DNA from: an uncultured Chloroflexota bacterium
Lineage (GTDB): Bacteria > Chloroflexota > Limnocylindria > Limnocylindrales > Limnocylindraceae
DNA length: 48,131 nt
NCBI GenBank assembly: GCA_903938075.1
Contig: CAJABS010000116.1
Span: 1-48,131, forward strand
Direction of reading: 5' to 3'
Below are positions 14,858 through 24,053 of this stretch, one piece after another. Position numbers and translations under genes: made by a program. Within the stretch, counting starts at the first letter, position 1; every line of letters begins with the position of its first letter. The notes beneath the pieces were generated by a model that did no database searches, was not told the origin of the DNA, and saw nothing but the letters and a program-made list of their open reading frames with translations.

Positions 14858-15607
14858 ATGTTTGAACTCAACGGATACGCCGCCATCGTCACCGGTGGTG
14901 CTCGCGGCATTGGCCGCGCGATCGCCGTCGCCCTCGCCGATGCTGGCGCCGACGTGCTGATCACTTATAAGGGGAACACCGCCGCCGCCGATGCCGTGGT
15001 CGCCGAGATCACCGCCAAGGGTCGCAAGGCGATTGCCATGCAGGCCGACGCCGCCGATCCCGACGCCGCCGTTACCGTGGTGGCGAAGGCGATCGAAGTG
15101 TTCGGCAAGCTCGACCTGCTCGTGAACAACGCGGGCATCACCCGCGACACGCTCATCTTGCGCATGACGCCAGAGCAGTGGCGCGAGGTCATCGACACGA
15201 ATCTTTCGGGCGCCTTCTACATGACGAAGGCCGCGGTGAAGGAGATGCTGCGCGCCAAGAGTGGCCGCATCGTCAACATCACCAGCGTCTCGGGTCAGGC
15301 GGGGAACGCCGGCCAGGCGAACTACAGCTCGGCGAAGGCCGGCATGATCGGCCTCACCAAGGCAACGGCGCGCGAGGTGGCGAGCCGCGGCATTACCGTG
15401 AACGCGGTCGCGCCAGGCTTCATCGTCACCGAGCTCACCACCGATCTTCCTGAAGCGATTAAAGAGGGCGTGAAGTCAGCAACCCCGCTCGGCCGCTTCG
15501 GTGAGCCGAACGAGATCGCCGCCGCCGTGATCTACCTTGCATCGCGCGAGGCTTCGTACGTGACCGGACAGGTGCTCGGCGTCGACGGCGGACTGGTGAT
15601 GATGTAG
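14858..15607 (+). CDS. fabG: 3-oxoacyl-ACP reductase (SDR)
   Basis: It reduces beta-ketoacyl-ACP with NADPH. The 249-aa short-chain dehydrogenase has the cofactor loop GGARGIGRAIA (from about residue 13). NNAG is near residue 90, and the catalytic Ser lies in NITSVSG. Tyr156 and Lys160 are in YSSAKAG. The ATG has AGAGGAGG 7 nt upstream. It follows fabH after a 42-bp gap, and its TAG shares a base with the GTG of the LCP gene. An acpP gene, often next to fabG, is absent. Confidence 0.95.
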   Translation: MFELNGYAAIVTGGARGIGRAIAVALADAGADVLITYKGNTAAADAVVAEITAKGRKAIAMQADAADPDAAVTVVAKAIEVFGKLDLLVNNAGITRDTLILRMTPEQWREVIDTNLSGAFYMTKAAVKEMLRAKSGRIVNITSVSGQAGNAGQANYSSAKAGMIGLTKATAREVASRGITVNAVAPGFIVTELTTDLPEAIKEGVKSATPLGRFGEPNEIAAAVIYLASREASYVTGQVLGVDGGLVMM

Positions 15608-17112
15608 TGATTCGCACCGCCCGCCCATACGTGCTCGCCGTCACCCTACTGGCAACAATCTTCACCGCAACGGTCATCTGGGCGAGCACGCCCCCGAACG
15701 CTGCAACCGCGACACCGGCGAACATTCTCGGAACCGATGGGCGCTACACGCTGCTCTTCCTGGGTAGTGATAAGCGCTGCGCCAAACGGGTGGGGAAGAA
15801 GATGATCATGACGGAGCGCTGCGACACAGGAACAGTCGAAGCCACCGAGTGGAACTGGTCCCCAAGAAATGACAAGGCATACGGTGTGCCCAAAAGCCAG
15901 ATTGGCTCGGAGCGCACCGATGTCATCTTGCTCCTCACGGTTGATCCATTCAGCGGCCAGACCGCTGCGTACAGCATTCCGCGAGACCTTTATGGCTTCC
16001 CGCTGAAGCCCTCGATTGCGAAATCCTTCGGCCGCGCCGGCTCAAAGATCTTCAACGACAAGATCAACGCACTCTTCGTCCGCGCCCAGCAATACGCTCG
16101 AACAAACATGACGAAGAGCCAGGCGAAGGCCTGGGACAGCATGCTCGCCTGGGAGCGCAGTGTCGTCGCGGGGAACCTCGTTGCAGAGAACATCGCGTTT
16201 GGCCTCGGCATAGAGATCGACGACTGGACCCTGACGACGTTCGGTACCGCTGACATTATGGGGGCGACTCTTGATCGTCTTGATGGCAGCGTCCCTGCCG
16301 ACACCATCGTGCAGCTTGACGATAAGACCCGGTTCGCCGCCTGCCGCGCCAACACACTGCGCAAGATTCGAGGGAGCGGCTCAAGCTACCTCGATCGAAA
16401 CCTCGCATCGAATGCAAAATATGGCGACCTGCTCTTCTTACGACCAGGCCGTGCCGATAACTTCCCGAGCAGCAAGGTGTACGGCTGGTTATACGCCAAC
16501 TGCAAAGAGCCAGGTACCACCAAAACAGTGCGCACGACGAGTCCTTACTTTGTTGAGGGTTCCTGTGACATCACTGCTCTGCTGACTGCCAAAACAAATG
16601 AGAGCTGCTCGTTCCGCGTGCCATCTACTCTTTGGACGGGCTTTGGACGATCCAGAAAGTTTGATGGAGCGATAGAGCGGGCGAATCGTCACCCCCGTTT
16701 AGTGGCGGGCATTACCCTGCGCGTGCTTGAGGCGGGGCGATTCCGCGCTGCCACACTCGCCTCGCTGATGAATCTGCGTTGGTATAAGAAGGGCCCGCCG
16801 CTCGTGCGTGGCACGATCACGCCGGCAAACGTCGAGGCAATCTTCAATGTCATTGAGTTCGCAAAGCCAGCGTTGCTGCTCGGACCCGATGTGGCGGGCG
16901 GCTGGAAGTCGCTCATTATGTCCGGCGGAACTGACAAGGCAAAGAAGTGCACGATTGCTGGCGGCGGCATGCGCTTCTCTGCGAACGGTTCGAACTCAAA
17001 GGCCACGTTGAAAATTCTTGACAACACGATGAAGTGCACGACGGCGTGGCTTGCCCCCTACTTCGGGCCCGTTGCCGGTCACCTCAACGAAGGGCCGCCA
17101 GTCGCGCCGTAG
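15607..17112 (+). CDS. Divergent LytR-CpsA-Psr (LCP) family protein
   Basis: A 501-aa membrane-anchored protein. Residues 1-25 form a signal-anchor. The LCP core begins with YTLLFLGSDKR and RTDVILLLTVDPFSGQTAAY and continues through the SIPRDLYGFPL segment that carries a conserved Arg of the family. LCP proteins move undecaprenyl-phosphate-linked glycopolymers onto the cell wall or a related envelope polymer. The C-terminal half is divergent and Cys-containing, and the usual LCP end motifs are weak. GTG at 15607 overlaps the fabG stop. Local codon use looks slightly more AT-rich than in the fab genes. Confidence 0.7.
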   Translation: MIRTARPYVLAVTLLATIFTATVIWASTPPNAATATPANILGTDGRYTLLFLGSDKRCAKRVGKKMIMTERCDTGTVEATEWNWSPRNDKAYGVPKSQIGSERTDVILLLTVDPFSGQTAAYSIPRDLYGFPLKPSIAKSFGRAGSKIFNDKINALFVRAQQYARTNMTKSQAKAWDSMLAWERSVVAGNLVAENIAFGLGIEIDDWTLTTFGTADIMGATLDRLDGSVPADTIVQLDDKTRFAACRANTLRKIRGSGSSYLDRNLASNAKYGDLLFLRPGRADNFPSSKVYGWLYANCKEPGTTKTVRTTSPYFVEGSCDITALLTAKTNESCSFRVPSTLWTGFGRSRKFDGAIERANRHPRLVAGITLRVLEAGRFRAATLASLMNLRWYKKGPPLVRGTITPANVEAIFNVIEFAKPALLLGPDVAGGWKSLIMSGGTDKAKKCTIAGGGMRFSANGSNSKATLKILDNTMKCTTAWLAPYFGPVAGHLNEGPPVAP

Positions 17113-17125
17113 CGCGGGCTGCTCG

Positions 17126-18391
17126 CTAGGCGGCGAGGCCGAGGATGTTTACCAGAACGATCCCCACGTTCAAGACGGCGAGGATTGCCACAGAGCTCCA
17201 GCCAACGAGGCGCAACCAGCGCGGCGAGACGTGCTCGCCGAGGAGCGACTTACTGCTCGTGAGCTTCACAATGAAGGCGAGCACGATCGGCAGGAAGAGC
17301 CCCTGAAGGTACTGGCTGCTGATGATTGCGCCGATCGGGTTCAACCCGGGGAGCATCACCACGATGGCGCCAATCGCCAAGATCGCAGTGAAGATGCCGT
17401 AGAAGATCGGTGCCTCGCTCAGGCGCTTGTCGACACCTGACTCAAAGCCGAACGCTTCGGAGAGGGCGAAGGCGGTGGTGAGTGGCATGATCGCCATCGC
17501 CAGCAGGCTTGCACCAAAGAGGCCAGCACCAAAGAGGATCTTCGAGAACTCGCCAGCGAGCGGCTCGAGGGCGACCGCCGCCTCTGCCGCCGAACCGATC
17601 GGCTTGCCGAGTGAACCGAGGGCGACCGCCGTGGCGATCACCACACAGGCGGCGATGAAGTTCGTCCAGATAGAGCCAAGGATCGCGTCGGCGCGAGCGG
17701 CGCCGAGCCGCTCAACGCCGATCCCTTTCTCGGCGACCGCAGACTGCAGATAGAACTGCATGTACGGCGTCACGGTTGTTCCGACGACCGCCACCAGCAG
17801 GAGCATCTCTGCCCCCGAAACGCCGGCAAGGCTTGGTGTCGTGAGTGAAGAGGCGACCGCCGCCCAGTTTGGATTCGCCAAGAGTGCAGCGGCGATGTAG
17901 GCCAAGAAGACGGCGGTGAGCGCCAAGAAGATTCGCTCCACACTGCGGTAACTGCCGTAGACCACGAGCAGCCAAACGATCAGGGCGGAGAAAGGTGCCG
18001 TAAGCAGGATCGGCACGTTGAAGATCGCCATGGCGGATGCGGCGCCCGCAACGTTTGCCACGGTGTTGGCGAGGTTCGCGAGCAGCAAGACCACCATGGC
18101 AAAGAGCGCCCAGCGCACGCCGAAGCGCTCACGGATCAGGTCGGAGAGCCCTTGACCAGTAACGACGCCGAGCCGCGCCACCGACTCTTGGACAAGGGCG
18201 AGGAGCAGCGCCGTGAGCGGCAGAATCCACAAGAAGCGCAGTCCGGTCTGCGAGCCGAGGGTGGCGTAGGTGGTGATACCGCCGGCATCGTTTCCGGCGA
18301 CGCCTGCGATGAGGCCAGGCCCAACGACCGCCAAGAAGGCGAGTGGTCCGCGGCGACGGCGAAAGAGATCACGCAGGCCGAGGCTAGCCAC
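17126..18391 (-). CDS. NRAMP-like divalent metal transporter lacking the MPH motif
   Basis: A 421-aa integral membrane protein with about 11 hydrophobic segments. TM1 carries GPGLIAGVAGNDAGGITTYA, the NRAMP-type unwound helix. In TM6 the canonical MPH metal site is replaced by a TVTPY-type sequence. Loss of that methionine is typical of NRAMP-related transporters proposed to move Mg2+ or other hard metals instead of Mn2+/Fe2+. The GTG start (18389-18391) overlaps the end of the upstream PRC-MgtE_N-CBS gene by 8 bp, so the two are co-expressed and may form one Mg-sensing and transport unit. Confidence 0.85.
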   Translation of the reverse strand: MASLGLRDLFRRRRGPLAFLAVVGPGLIAGVAGNDAGGITTYATLGSQTGLRFLWILPLTALLLALVQESVARLGVVTGQGLSDLIRERFGVRWALFAMVVLLLANLANTVANVAGAASAMAIFNVPILLTAPFSALIVWLLVVYGSYRSVERIFLALTAVFLAYIAAALLANPNWAAVASSLTTPSLAGVSGAEMLLLVAVVGTTVTPYMQFYLQSAVAEKGIGVERLGAARADAILGSIWTNFIAACVVIATAVALGSLGKPIGSAAEAAVALEPLAGEFSKILFGAGLFGASLLAMAIMPLTTAFALSEAFGFESGVDKRLSEAPIFYGIFTAILAIGAIVVMLPGLNPIGAIISSQYLQGLFLPIVLAFIVKLTSSKSLLGEHVSPRWLRLVGWSSVAILAVLNVGIVLVNILGLAA

Positions 18392-19760
18392 GCTTCACCG
18401 AGCTCTTCTTTCGCGCCTGCGACTTGCGTGGTTTTGCTGGCGCCTTTGCGCCACGCTTTGCTGTGGTGCGTGCGGGTACCTCTTGTGGTCCGGCCGCGGC
18501 GATGCTGTCGGCATGGAGGCGGCGTGGCATCTCGCGGCGCCACTCTTCAGGGAGCACATCCCAGAGCGCGTCGCTCACGGTGATCACCCCCATGAGTCGA
18601 TGGTTGGCATCAACGACTGGAACGGCGACAAGGCCGTAGCGCGTAACGACGCGGGCAACCTCATCGGAGTGCGCCAACAGCTCAACGGCGACCGGATCGT
18701 CTTCCATGAGTTCACCGACCGTGGTGTTGGGTGCGGCAAGCACCAGGTCACGCAGCGTCACCTCGCCCAAGAGTCGTCGCTTGCCGTCGACCACATACAC
18801 GGCGAAGGCCACCTCGGCATCGGGCTCGTGACGGCGAATTGCGGAGAGCGCCTCAGCTACAGTCGCCTGCGGACGCAACGCAACATGCTCCGTAGTCATC
18901 AGACCGCCGGCGCTCTTCTCTGGGTGCGCGAGCAGCTCCTGCACATCATCGCGCTCCTCTTTTGTCATCAGGCGCAAGATCTCTTTACGGCTTAGTGGTG
19001 AGAGTTCGGCGACAGCGTCAGCCGCCTCGTCCGGGCTCATCTCTTCCAAGAGGTCAGCGGCGCGCTCTGGCTCCAAGTCTTCGAGCAGGTCGGTGCGTGT
19101 CTCTGGCTCCAACTCCTCGAGCGCCTCGGCGGCAACCTCTTCGTCAAGGGTGCTGAAGATGTCGGCGCGGTCGCGCGGCGTCAGCTGGTCAACAATGGTC
19201 GCAAGATCGGCCGGGTGCAGCTCAGAGAGGCCGGCGTGCGGAACGCGCAGCCGTACGCTCGCAATGGTGGATCCGAGTGGGTCAACATCCTCCCAATCAA
19301 TGTACGAGGCGACGCGCGACTGCTCGCCCGAGAGTCGATTGATCCAGGTGTCAGGGAGGCCGAGTCGGCGCAGCAGTCCGGCGGTGCCAACATCAACGGC
19401 AACCAGGCGCATCGCCCCCTCAACAAAGTCGAGGATCACGTCGTTGGCGCGCACGACCTTGCGGCCGTCGATATCAACGATCTGCTTATCAAGGAGGTCG
19501 CCCTTCAGGAGGATCTCGTCTTCGCGTCGTCGGAAGCGGCTGATGTTGACGCGCGTCGCCAAAATTGTGGCCCCTGCGGCATCCATACGCTCCACGCTGC
19601 TCCAGCCGAGATAGATGCGACGGCGCCCTGTTCGAACGACGAGCCCGGTGATTGGGGGGTGGCTCGTACCAACGGCGGCAATGAGGTCGTCGATGACGCC
19701 GATCGTGTCGGCGCTGCTGTCGCGCACGGGTTGCCCAATGAGTCGTGAGAGGTGGAGCAT
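18384..19760 (-). CDS. PRC-barrel, MgtE N-domain and CBS-pair protein (no membrane part)
   Basis: A 458-aa soluble protein. One or two PRC-barrel-like segments (residues 1-75 and about 85-160) come first. A helical MgtE_N-type domain with repeated LxELxPETxxDLLEDLEPE motifs (about 195-305) is next, then a CBS pair (about 310-420) and a Lys/Arg/Ala-rich tail. In MgtE channels the N and CBS domains sense Mg2+, but here no channel follows in the same chain. The partner is the NRAMP-like protein encoded 3' with an 8-bp overlap. The start ATG at 19760 has GGAGGG 4 nt upstream. Confidence 0.85.
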   Translation of the reverse strand: MLHLSRLIGQPVRDSSADTIGVIDDLIAAVGTSHPPITGLVVRTGRRRIYLGWSSVERMDAAGATILATRVNISRFRRREDEILLKGDLLDKQIVDIDGRKVVRANDVILDFVEGAMRLVAVDVGTAGLLRRLGLPDTWINRLSGEQSRVASYIDWEDVDPLGSTIASVRLRVPHAGLSELHPADLATIVDQLTPRDRADIFSTLDEEVAAEALEELEPETRTDLLEDLEPERAADLLEEMSPDEAADAVAELSPLSRKEILRLMTKEERDDVQELLAHPEKSAGGLMTTEHVALRPQATVAEALSAIRRHEPDAEVAFAVYVVDGKRRLLGEVTLRDLVLAAPNTTVGELMEDDPVAVELLAHSDEVARVVTRYGLVAVPVVDANHRLMGVITVSDALWDVLPEEWRREMPRRLHADSIAAAGPQEVPARTTAKRGAKAPAKPRKSQARKKSSVKRG

Positions 19761-19802
19761 ACTGCCCTCCAATGCTGTGCGCCGGCTCCTGCGGTCACGA
19801 GG

Positions 19803-19808
19803 AGTCTA
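19803..19808 (-). promoter_or_regulatory. Candidate -10 box for the MgtE_N/NRAMP pair
   Basis: On the minus strand TAGACT lies about 40 nt before the ATG at 19760. It fits TANNNT, but no clear -35 is visible. It shares the 81-bp divergent spacer with the leaderless promoter at 19830-19835. Confidence 0.3.
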
Positions 19809-19829
19809 CGCGGGAGCCCCCGCTCGCGC

Positions 19830-19835
19830 TACCCT
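19830..19835 (+). promoter_or_regulatory. -10 box (TACCCT) for leaderless membrane-protein gene
   Basis: TACCCT ends exactly 6 nt before the ATG at 19842. The context GCTACCCT is identical to that upstream of hom (801-808), and no ribosome site is present. This supports leaderless transcription. Confidence 0.55.
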
Positions 19836-19841
19836 GACCCT

Positions 19842-20738
19842 ATGCCTGAATCACCATCGGCCCGCCGACGCACCCGCTCCCTCGCCACGGCGCGCCTTGC
19901 CGCCCTCACCGATACGGCGGCAGAGATTGGCGAAGTCGAGGTTTCGCGCCCCTGGGCTGAGACGATCGTTGCCGTTGCCGTCGCTGCAGGCGTCGCCCAC
20001 TTCGCGACCGGCCCAGGAACCGTCTTGGCTGGCGCTGGCGCCGCCCTGCTCGGTGCGGTCGGGGTGAATGCCGTCCGCCGTGCCGAGGTCCGCGACCTAC
20101 CAATGGGTACGGAGGTGGTGCTCGGTGGTTTAATCGCCCTCTCCATTGCCGGGGTAGTGCGCCTCGTCCCAACGGGGATTGGCGCCGTGATTGCGATCAC
20201 CGCAGGGATCGGCATCCTTCGCGCCGTTATTGAGTGGCAGCTACGCCTGCGCCGCAGCAGCAACGGCTCACTGCATCGCGATCGAGTGGTCAGCTTGGCC
20301 GTCTTTACCCTGGTCCTCTTCGCCGCCTCCATCGGCATCTCCGCCCTCGTGCCAGGGGTCGTGACGCTCCCTGGCACCCCGTCGGCGCGTCCAGATCCTG
20401 TGGGACCCCTCGCCGTCCTGGCCGTTGGCATCGGGAGCGCCGCAGTGGCCGCCACTCTTGCCGCGGGAATGTCGAGCCTTCGACGCGAGCGAACCTCTGC
20501 GATCGTGCGCGATGCCCTCGGCGCTGCGGCGCTGAACGGCGCCGCCTCCATCCTCTTCGCCTCGGTCGGCGTCGCACGGCTCGCTGGCCCGGCGGGTCTC
20601 GCCGTCCTCTTCTATGCCCGTGAGATTTGGGCGGCAACCCCCGAGGGGGAGCGCCGCGACCCACGCCTCATCTTCGAAATCATCGCCCTCACGCTCGCCA
20701 CGGGGGTGGCTCTCCTCTGGATCGGGGTCGGTCGCTAA
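19842..20738 (+). CDS. Polytopic membrane protein of unknown function
   Basis: A 298-aa protein. The first 35 residues are Arg/Ser/Ala-rich and cytoplasmic by charge. Seven or eight hydrophobic helices follow, for example ETIVAVAVAAGVAHFATG, GGLIALSIAGVVRLVP, VFTLVLFAASIGISALVPG and IFEIIALTLATGVALLW. No transporter or enzyme motif is recognisable. It appears leaderless and is divergent from the metal-transport pair. A candidate promoter for the next operon begins 9 bp after its stop. Confidence 0.75.
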   Translation: MPESPSARRRTRSLATARLAALTDTAAEIGEVEVSRPWAETIVAVAVAAGVAHFATGPGTVLAGAGAALLGAVGVNAVRRAEVRDLPMGTEVVLGGLIALSIAGVVRLVPTGIGAVIAITAGIGILRAVIEWQLRLRRSSNGSLHRDRVVSLAVFTLVLFAASIGISALVPGVVTLPGTPSARPDPVGPLAVLAVGIGSAAVAATLAAGMSSLRRERTSAIVRDALGAAALNGAASILFASVGVARLAGPAGLAVLFYAREIWAATPEGERRDPRLIFEIIALTLATGVALLWIGVGR

Positions 20739-20746
20739 CGATCGGC

Positions 20747-20752
20747 TATCCT
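20747..20752 (+). promoter_or_regulatory. Candidate -10 box (TATCCT) for the 20810-24492 operon
   Basis: TATCCT follows the upstream stop by 8 nt. A transcript from about 20759 would have a 50-nt leader containing the GAGGAGG site of the GTG-started TPR gene. No strong -35 is seen. Confidence 0.35.
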
Positions 20753-20809
20753 TCCCCAACGTCATAGCGGGGGGCATCAGCCCGCATGCACTGAATTGAG
20801 GAGGCGCCC

Positions 20810-21688
20810 GTGACCCTCGCCAACGAGACCCCAACCACCCAGAAGCCGAGCCGCACCGCTAAGGAGCAGGCCGACATCGCCTTGAAGGCAGCAGCCGCCG
20901 GTCGTTGGCAGGAGGCGAGCGAGGCGAACAACGCGATTCTCGCCCTTGGTGACGCCATCAAGGTGGAGGAGCGCATCGAAGCGCAGAATCGTCTCGCCAA
21001 GTGCCTCTGGGAGCAGGGCGACCTCGCCGGCTCCAAGAAGGAGTACCAGGCAACGCTCGCCCTTGATCCACTCAATCGCATCGCCGAGCGCAACCTTGAG
21101 CGCCTGAAGGGCCTCATTAAGCAGGTTGGCAAGAAGACCACCGCGAGCACCGAAGGCGCAACGACGCCCGCAGGCATCTTTATTCAAGAGGCGGGGACCA
21201 CTGGGTTCGCCGCACTCACCCATGTAGCCGATGCGGGAACCCTTGCGCAGGTAAACCCTGGCGACTCGGTTGAGCTAATCGTTCTCGGCAATCGACTGAT
21301 CGCCAAGGCGAACGGCATTGAGATCGGTCGCGTTGAGCCGCGCATCGCTGCACGACTCGTTAAGTTGATCGGCGATGGGAATAGCTACACCTCGGGGATC
21401 ACCTCGATTAGTGGTGGCGACATTCGCATCATCATTCGCGAAGAGCATGTGAGCGCCGGCAATGTGGGCAAGGTCTCCTTCCCAACCGCCACGCGCACCA
21501 GCGATGAGCGACCGTATACGAAGGGCTCGTTCTTCCGCGATGACGAGGGCTTCGCCGACGATGACGAGGATACGTACGAAGAGGAGACGCCAGTCGCAGA
21601 GCGACCAAGCGTTGAGCCGCCAGAGAAGACCTCTGACGACGCATTCCTTCCCGAGAGCGAAGAGGCTGGCGGCAACAACGACGATTAG
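20810..21688 (+). CDS. TPR protein with beta domain and acidic tail
   Basis: A 292-aa soluble protein. Residues 14-105 are helical with two TPR-like units (IALKAAAAGRWQEASEANN and CLWEQGDLAGSKKEYQATLA). A compact beta-rich domain (about 125-215) contains GDSVELIVLGNRLIAKANG and EIGRVEPRIAARLVKLIG. The last 60 residues are strongly acidic and low complexity, with DDDEDTYEEE-type runs. The start is GTG with GAGGAGG 6 nt upstream. The acidic tail could mimic nucleic acid or bind basic partners; this is inference. I do not know a function. It lies 25 bp before the methyltransferase-like gene. Confidence 0.75.
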   Translation: MTLANETPTTQKPSRTAKEQADIALKAAAAGRWQEASEANNAILALGDAIKVEERIEAQNRLAKCLWEQGDLAGSKKEYQATLALDPLNRIAERNLERLKGLIKQVGKKTTASTEGATTPAGIFIQEAGTTGFAALTHVADAGTLAQVNPGDSVELIVLGNRLIAKANGIEIGRVEPRIAARLVKLIGDGNSYTSGITSISGGDIRIIIREEHVSAGNVGKVSFPTATRTSDERPYTKGSFFRDDEGFADDDEDTYEEETPVAERPSVEPPEKTSDDAFLPESEEAGGNNDD

Positions 21689-21713
21689 TCGAAAGTAGGC
21701 GGAGGGCGTTCAC

Positions 21714-24053
21714 GTGGATCGCAGCGCCGCCCGACTCACCGCCGCGCTCGCGCCATCCGCAACGAGCCCCGTCGCAACAACGCAGGATCACCTGACGGTT
21801 GATCTCACTGCGCGCTCTGGTGCCTTGGCCTTGGCGAGTGCGCATCGTCAGCTCCGCAGCGCCCTTCATGCGCGTGACGCGATGGATGAGTGGACGATTG
21901 CAGCCGAGCTTCGGCCACCCACAGTGCGCGCCTATGAGGCGGCCGCAGCAGAGCTGTTGGCCACAGCATCAGAGGCGCTTGATGCCGGATGGCAGAGCAG
22001 CTGTGCCGCCTGTGGGCAGGCGGTACGCGTTGCCGCCTGGCGCTGGGAGGAGGCGCTCGATGCCGACCAGGAGCGCGGGCAGCCTACGGCGCGCCGCGCC
22101 ACCTGTGCCGCCTGCCGCGCACTCGGGCGACGCGGTGGTGATGCCGCGACCATGCTCCCTAACGAGGTCCCCTCTGCTGGGCTCCTTGAGCCAGCGGTTC
22201 GTGCCCGAGTCGATGCCCGCTTTGCTGGCGCGGTAGACGGGGCTGCGGCGCGCTGGAGCACCCGACAGCTGCGCTCCCTTGATGCGCTGAGCAGCGCACT
22301 GGAGCGCTCAAGCGAGAGCGCCGTGATGCTAGGGGCGCTGCGCCTCACGCTGTCCGAAGCGGCGGCGGCGATGGCTCGACCGCAGCGCGCCGGCCGAACG
22401 TGGTGGGAGGTCGCTCCGTGGCAGGCACTCCTCGACGCTATCGATGCGCGGCGGCGGATCTACCTAACGGTGCAGCCTGTTCCGTCGCAGCTCACCATGA
22501 GTAGCGATCTCTCTGCGCTCACCTACCCAGGTGGTGGCGCAGTTGTCGTGCGTGGTGGTGTGACCGCGCGCACCTCGCTCGCAACGCTCATCACGCGCAC
22601 CCCAGCGATCCGTGTCGCACTTCTGCGCGTCACCGTGGGCGGCAGTGCCGACGAACTCAGTGATCGAGCAATCGCCGCGCGATGGTCAGGCGAACAGAGT
22701 GACGCCGACCCACTCCTCGTTGCGCTGCAATCAAACGATGCGGTGACCATCGCTTCTGCGCTGGCGCGCCTCCTCGTTGCGATGAATCCACTGATGCGCC
22801 ACGATCCTCTCGTTGTGATCGACCTTGACGATCACCCTGAACAGCTGGCCGGCGTCTTGACCGCGATCAGTCTTGCCGGTGCAACAGGGAGCGTTCTCCG
22901 TCGCTTCGACGACGACCGCACCCCTGGGCTCACGGTAACGGCGCGATTGAGTGAGCCACCTGCGATTGGTCTGCAACCACGCAGCCAGATTTCGCTGATG
23001 AGCGACCTTGTGGTGGCCCATGGTGAGCCCGTTACGCCGCGGCAGCTCCTCCCGGCGTATGCCGCCGCCCGCGCTCGCGCAGCCCACGCCTCGGGCGAAC
23101 TCCTTGATGCGGCGGCATTTGCAGATGAGTTGCGCGACGTTGCTGATCTCCACGCGAAGCTCCGCCCCGCTGGATCGTTCGATCAACTTATCGCTCTTGC
23201 TGAAGGACGCATCTTTGTAGAGGGTCGGGCCGAGCGTGAACGGCTGGCAACCCCAGCCGCTGATCGCGCCGATGCCGCCGCATTCGCGCTTGTTGGCGCC
23301 ACCGAGGCAGGGGAGGGGGTAGACGAGGCACTCGTGGCACTCGATGCCGATCCGATCGGCATGAGCCCAGAGCTGCGCAGCGCGATGCTCGATGCGTATA
23401 CCAGCGTGACCGACGGGGTGCGACACCCACTCCGCACGGTGGCCGCTCTGGAAGAGGAGCGCCTCGCCATCGCTGCTGGGCTCTTGGAGCTGGGCCCACG
23501 GATGGGCCTGCACGTTTCTGTTGCGCCCGCGCTGGCATCCACCGCCGTTGCGGGGCGCACCCTTGGCGCGCGCACCACCGTTGATCCGATTGATTCGTCG
23601 CCACCACTACGCCTTCGCTCTGATCGCGCGGCGTACGACGCTGTAGACGCCGTTCTCTATCGCCGTGGGCGTGCCGTACTTTTCTGCGAAGTCGTGACTG
23701 GTCCGCTTCCCATCGGCGAGCTGCTCTTGCAGCGTCATGCGCTGATCGCGAGTGACCGCGAAGTCGTTCGACTCCTTGTTCTTGCGCCCGCGCTGGTGCC
23801 ACTATTGCAGCTCCGACTCGCGCGCGATGAGCGACTGAGCGCGGCGTGGGAGTCGGGGAACTGGCACCTCCTCGCTGCAGATCGTGTCGCCGCACTCTCC
23901 CGGCTGGCAGCGCCGCGACTCACCGATCTCGAAGGGCACCTCGGCGCCGAGCCGCCCGCCCGAGATGCGGCACAACTTGACCTCGGCTCGATGGGCTGGG
24001 GCGTAGAACGTGGCGAAACGCCAGAAGGAGTGAATCGTGAACCTCTCAGCTGA
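21714..24053 (+). CDS. Protein resembling a decayed zinc-ribbon DNA methyltransferase
   Basis: A 779-aa protein with GTG start and GGAGGG upstream. Its plan follows large N6-adenine-type DNA methylases with an inserted zinc ribbon, but the catalytic motifs look lost. Near residues 25-40, VDLTARSGALALASA resembles SAM motif I (DxFxGxGxxA) with the first glycine replaced by Arg. CAAC (about 98-101) and CAAC (about 128-131) give a C2C2 ribbon. No DPPY or NPPY motif occurs where one is expected. The C-terminus has YDAVDAVLYRRGRAVLFCEV, like the VDVLW...FEVE strand pair of PD-(D/E)xK-related tails. I infer an inactive paralogue. The assignment is by motif order only; it could be an unrelated novel protein. 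Confidence 0.45.
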   Translation: MDRSAARLTAALAPSATSPVATTQDHLTVDLTARSGALALASAHRQLRSALHARDAMDEWTIAAELRPPTVRAYEAAAAELLATASEALDAGWQSSCAACGQAVRVAAWRWEEALDADQERGQPTARRATCAACRALGRRGGDAATMLPNEVPSAGLLEPAVRARVDARFAGAVDGAAARWSTRQLRSLDALSSALERSSESAVMLGALRLTLSEAAAAMARPQRAGRTWWEVAPWQALLDAIDARRRIYLTVQPVPSQLTMSSDLSALTYPGGGAVVVRGGVTARTSLATLITRTPAIRVALLRVTVGGSADELSDRAIAARWSGEQSDADPLLVALQSNDAVTIASALARLLVAMNPLMRHDPLVVIDLDDHPEQLAGVLTAISLAGATGSVLRRFDDDRTPGLTVTARLSEPPAIGLQPRSQISLMSDLVVAHGEPVTPRQLLPAYAAARARAAHASGELLDAAAFADELRDVADLHAKLRPAGSFDQLIALAEGRIFVEGRAERERLATPAADRADAAAFALVGATEAGEGVDEALVALDADPIGMSPELRSAMLDAYTSVTDGVRHPLRTVAALEEERLAIAAGLLELGPRMGLHVSVAPALASTAVAGRTLGARTTVDPIDSSPPLRLRSDRAAYDAVDAVLYRRGRAVLFCEVVTGPLPIGELLLQRHALIASDREVVRLLVLAPALVPLLQLRLARDERLSAAWESGNWHLLAADRVAALSRLAAPRLTDLEGHLGAEPPARDAAQLDLGSMGWGVERGETPEGVNREPLS

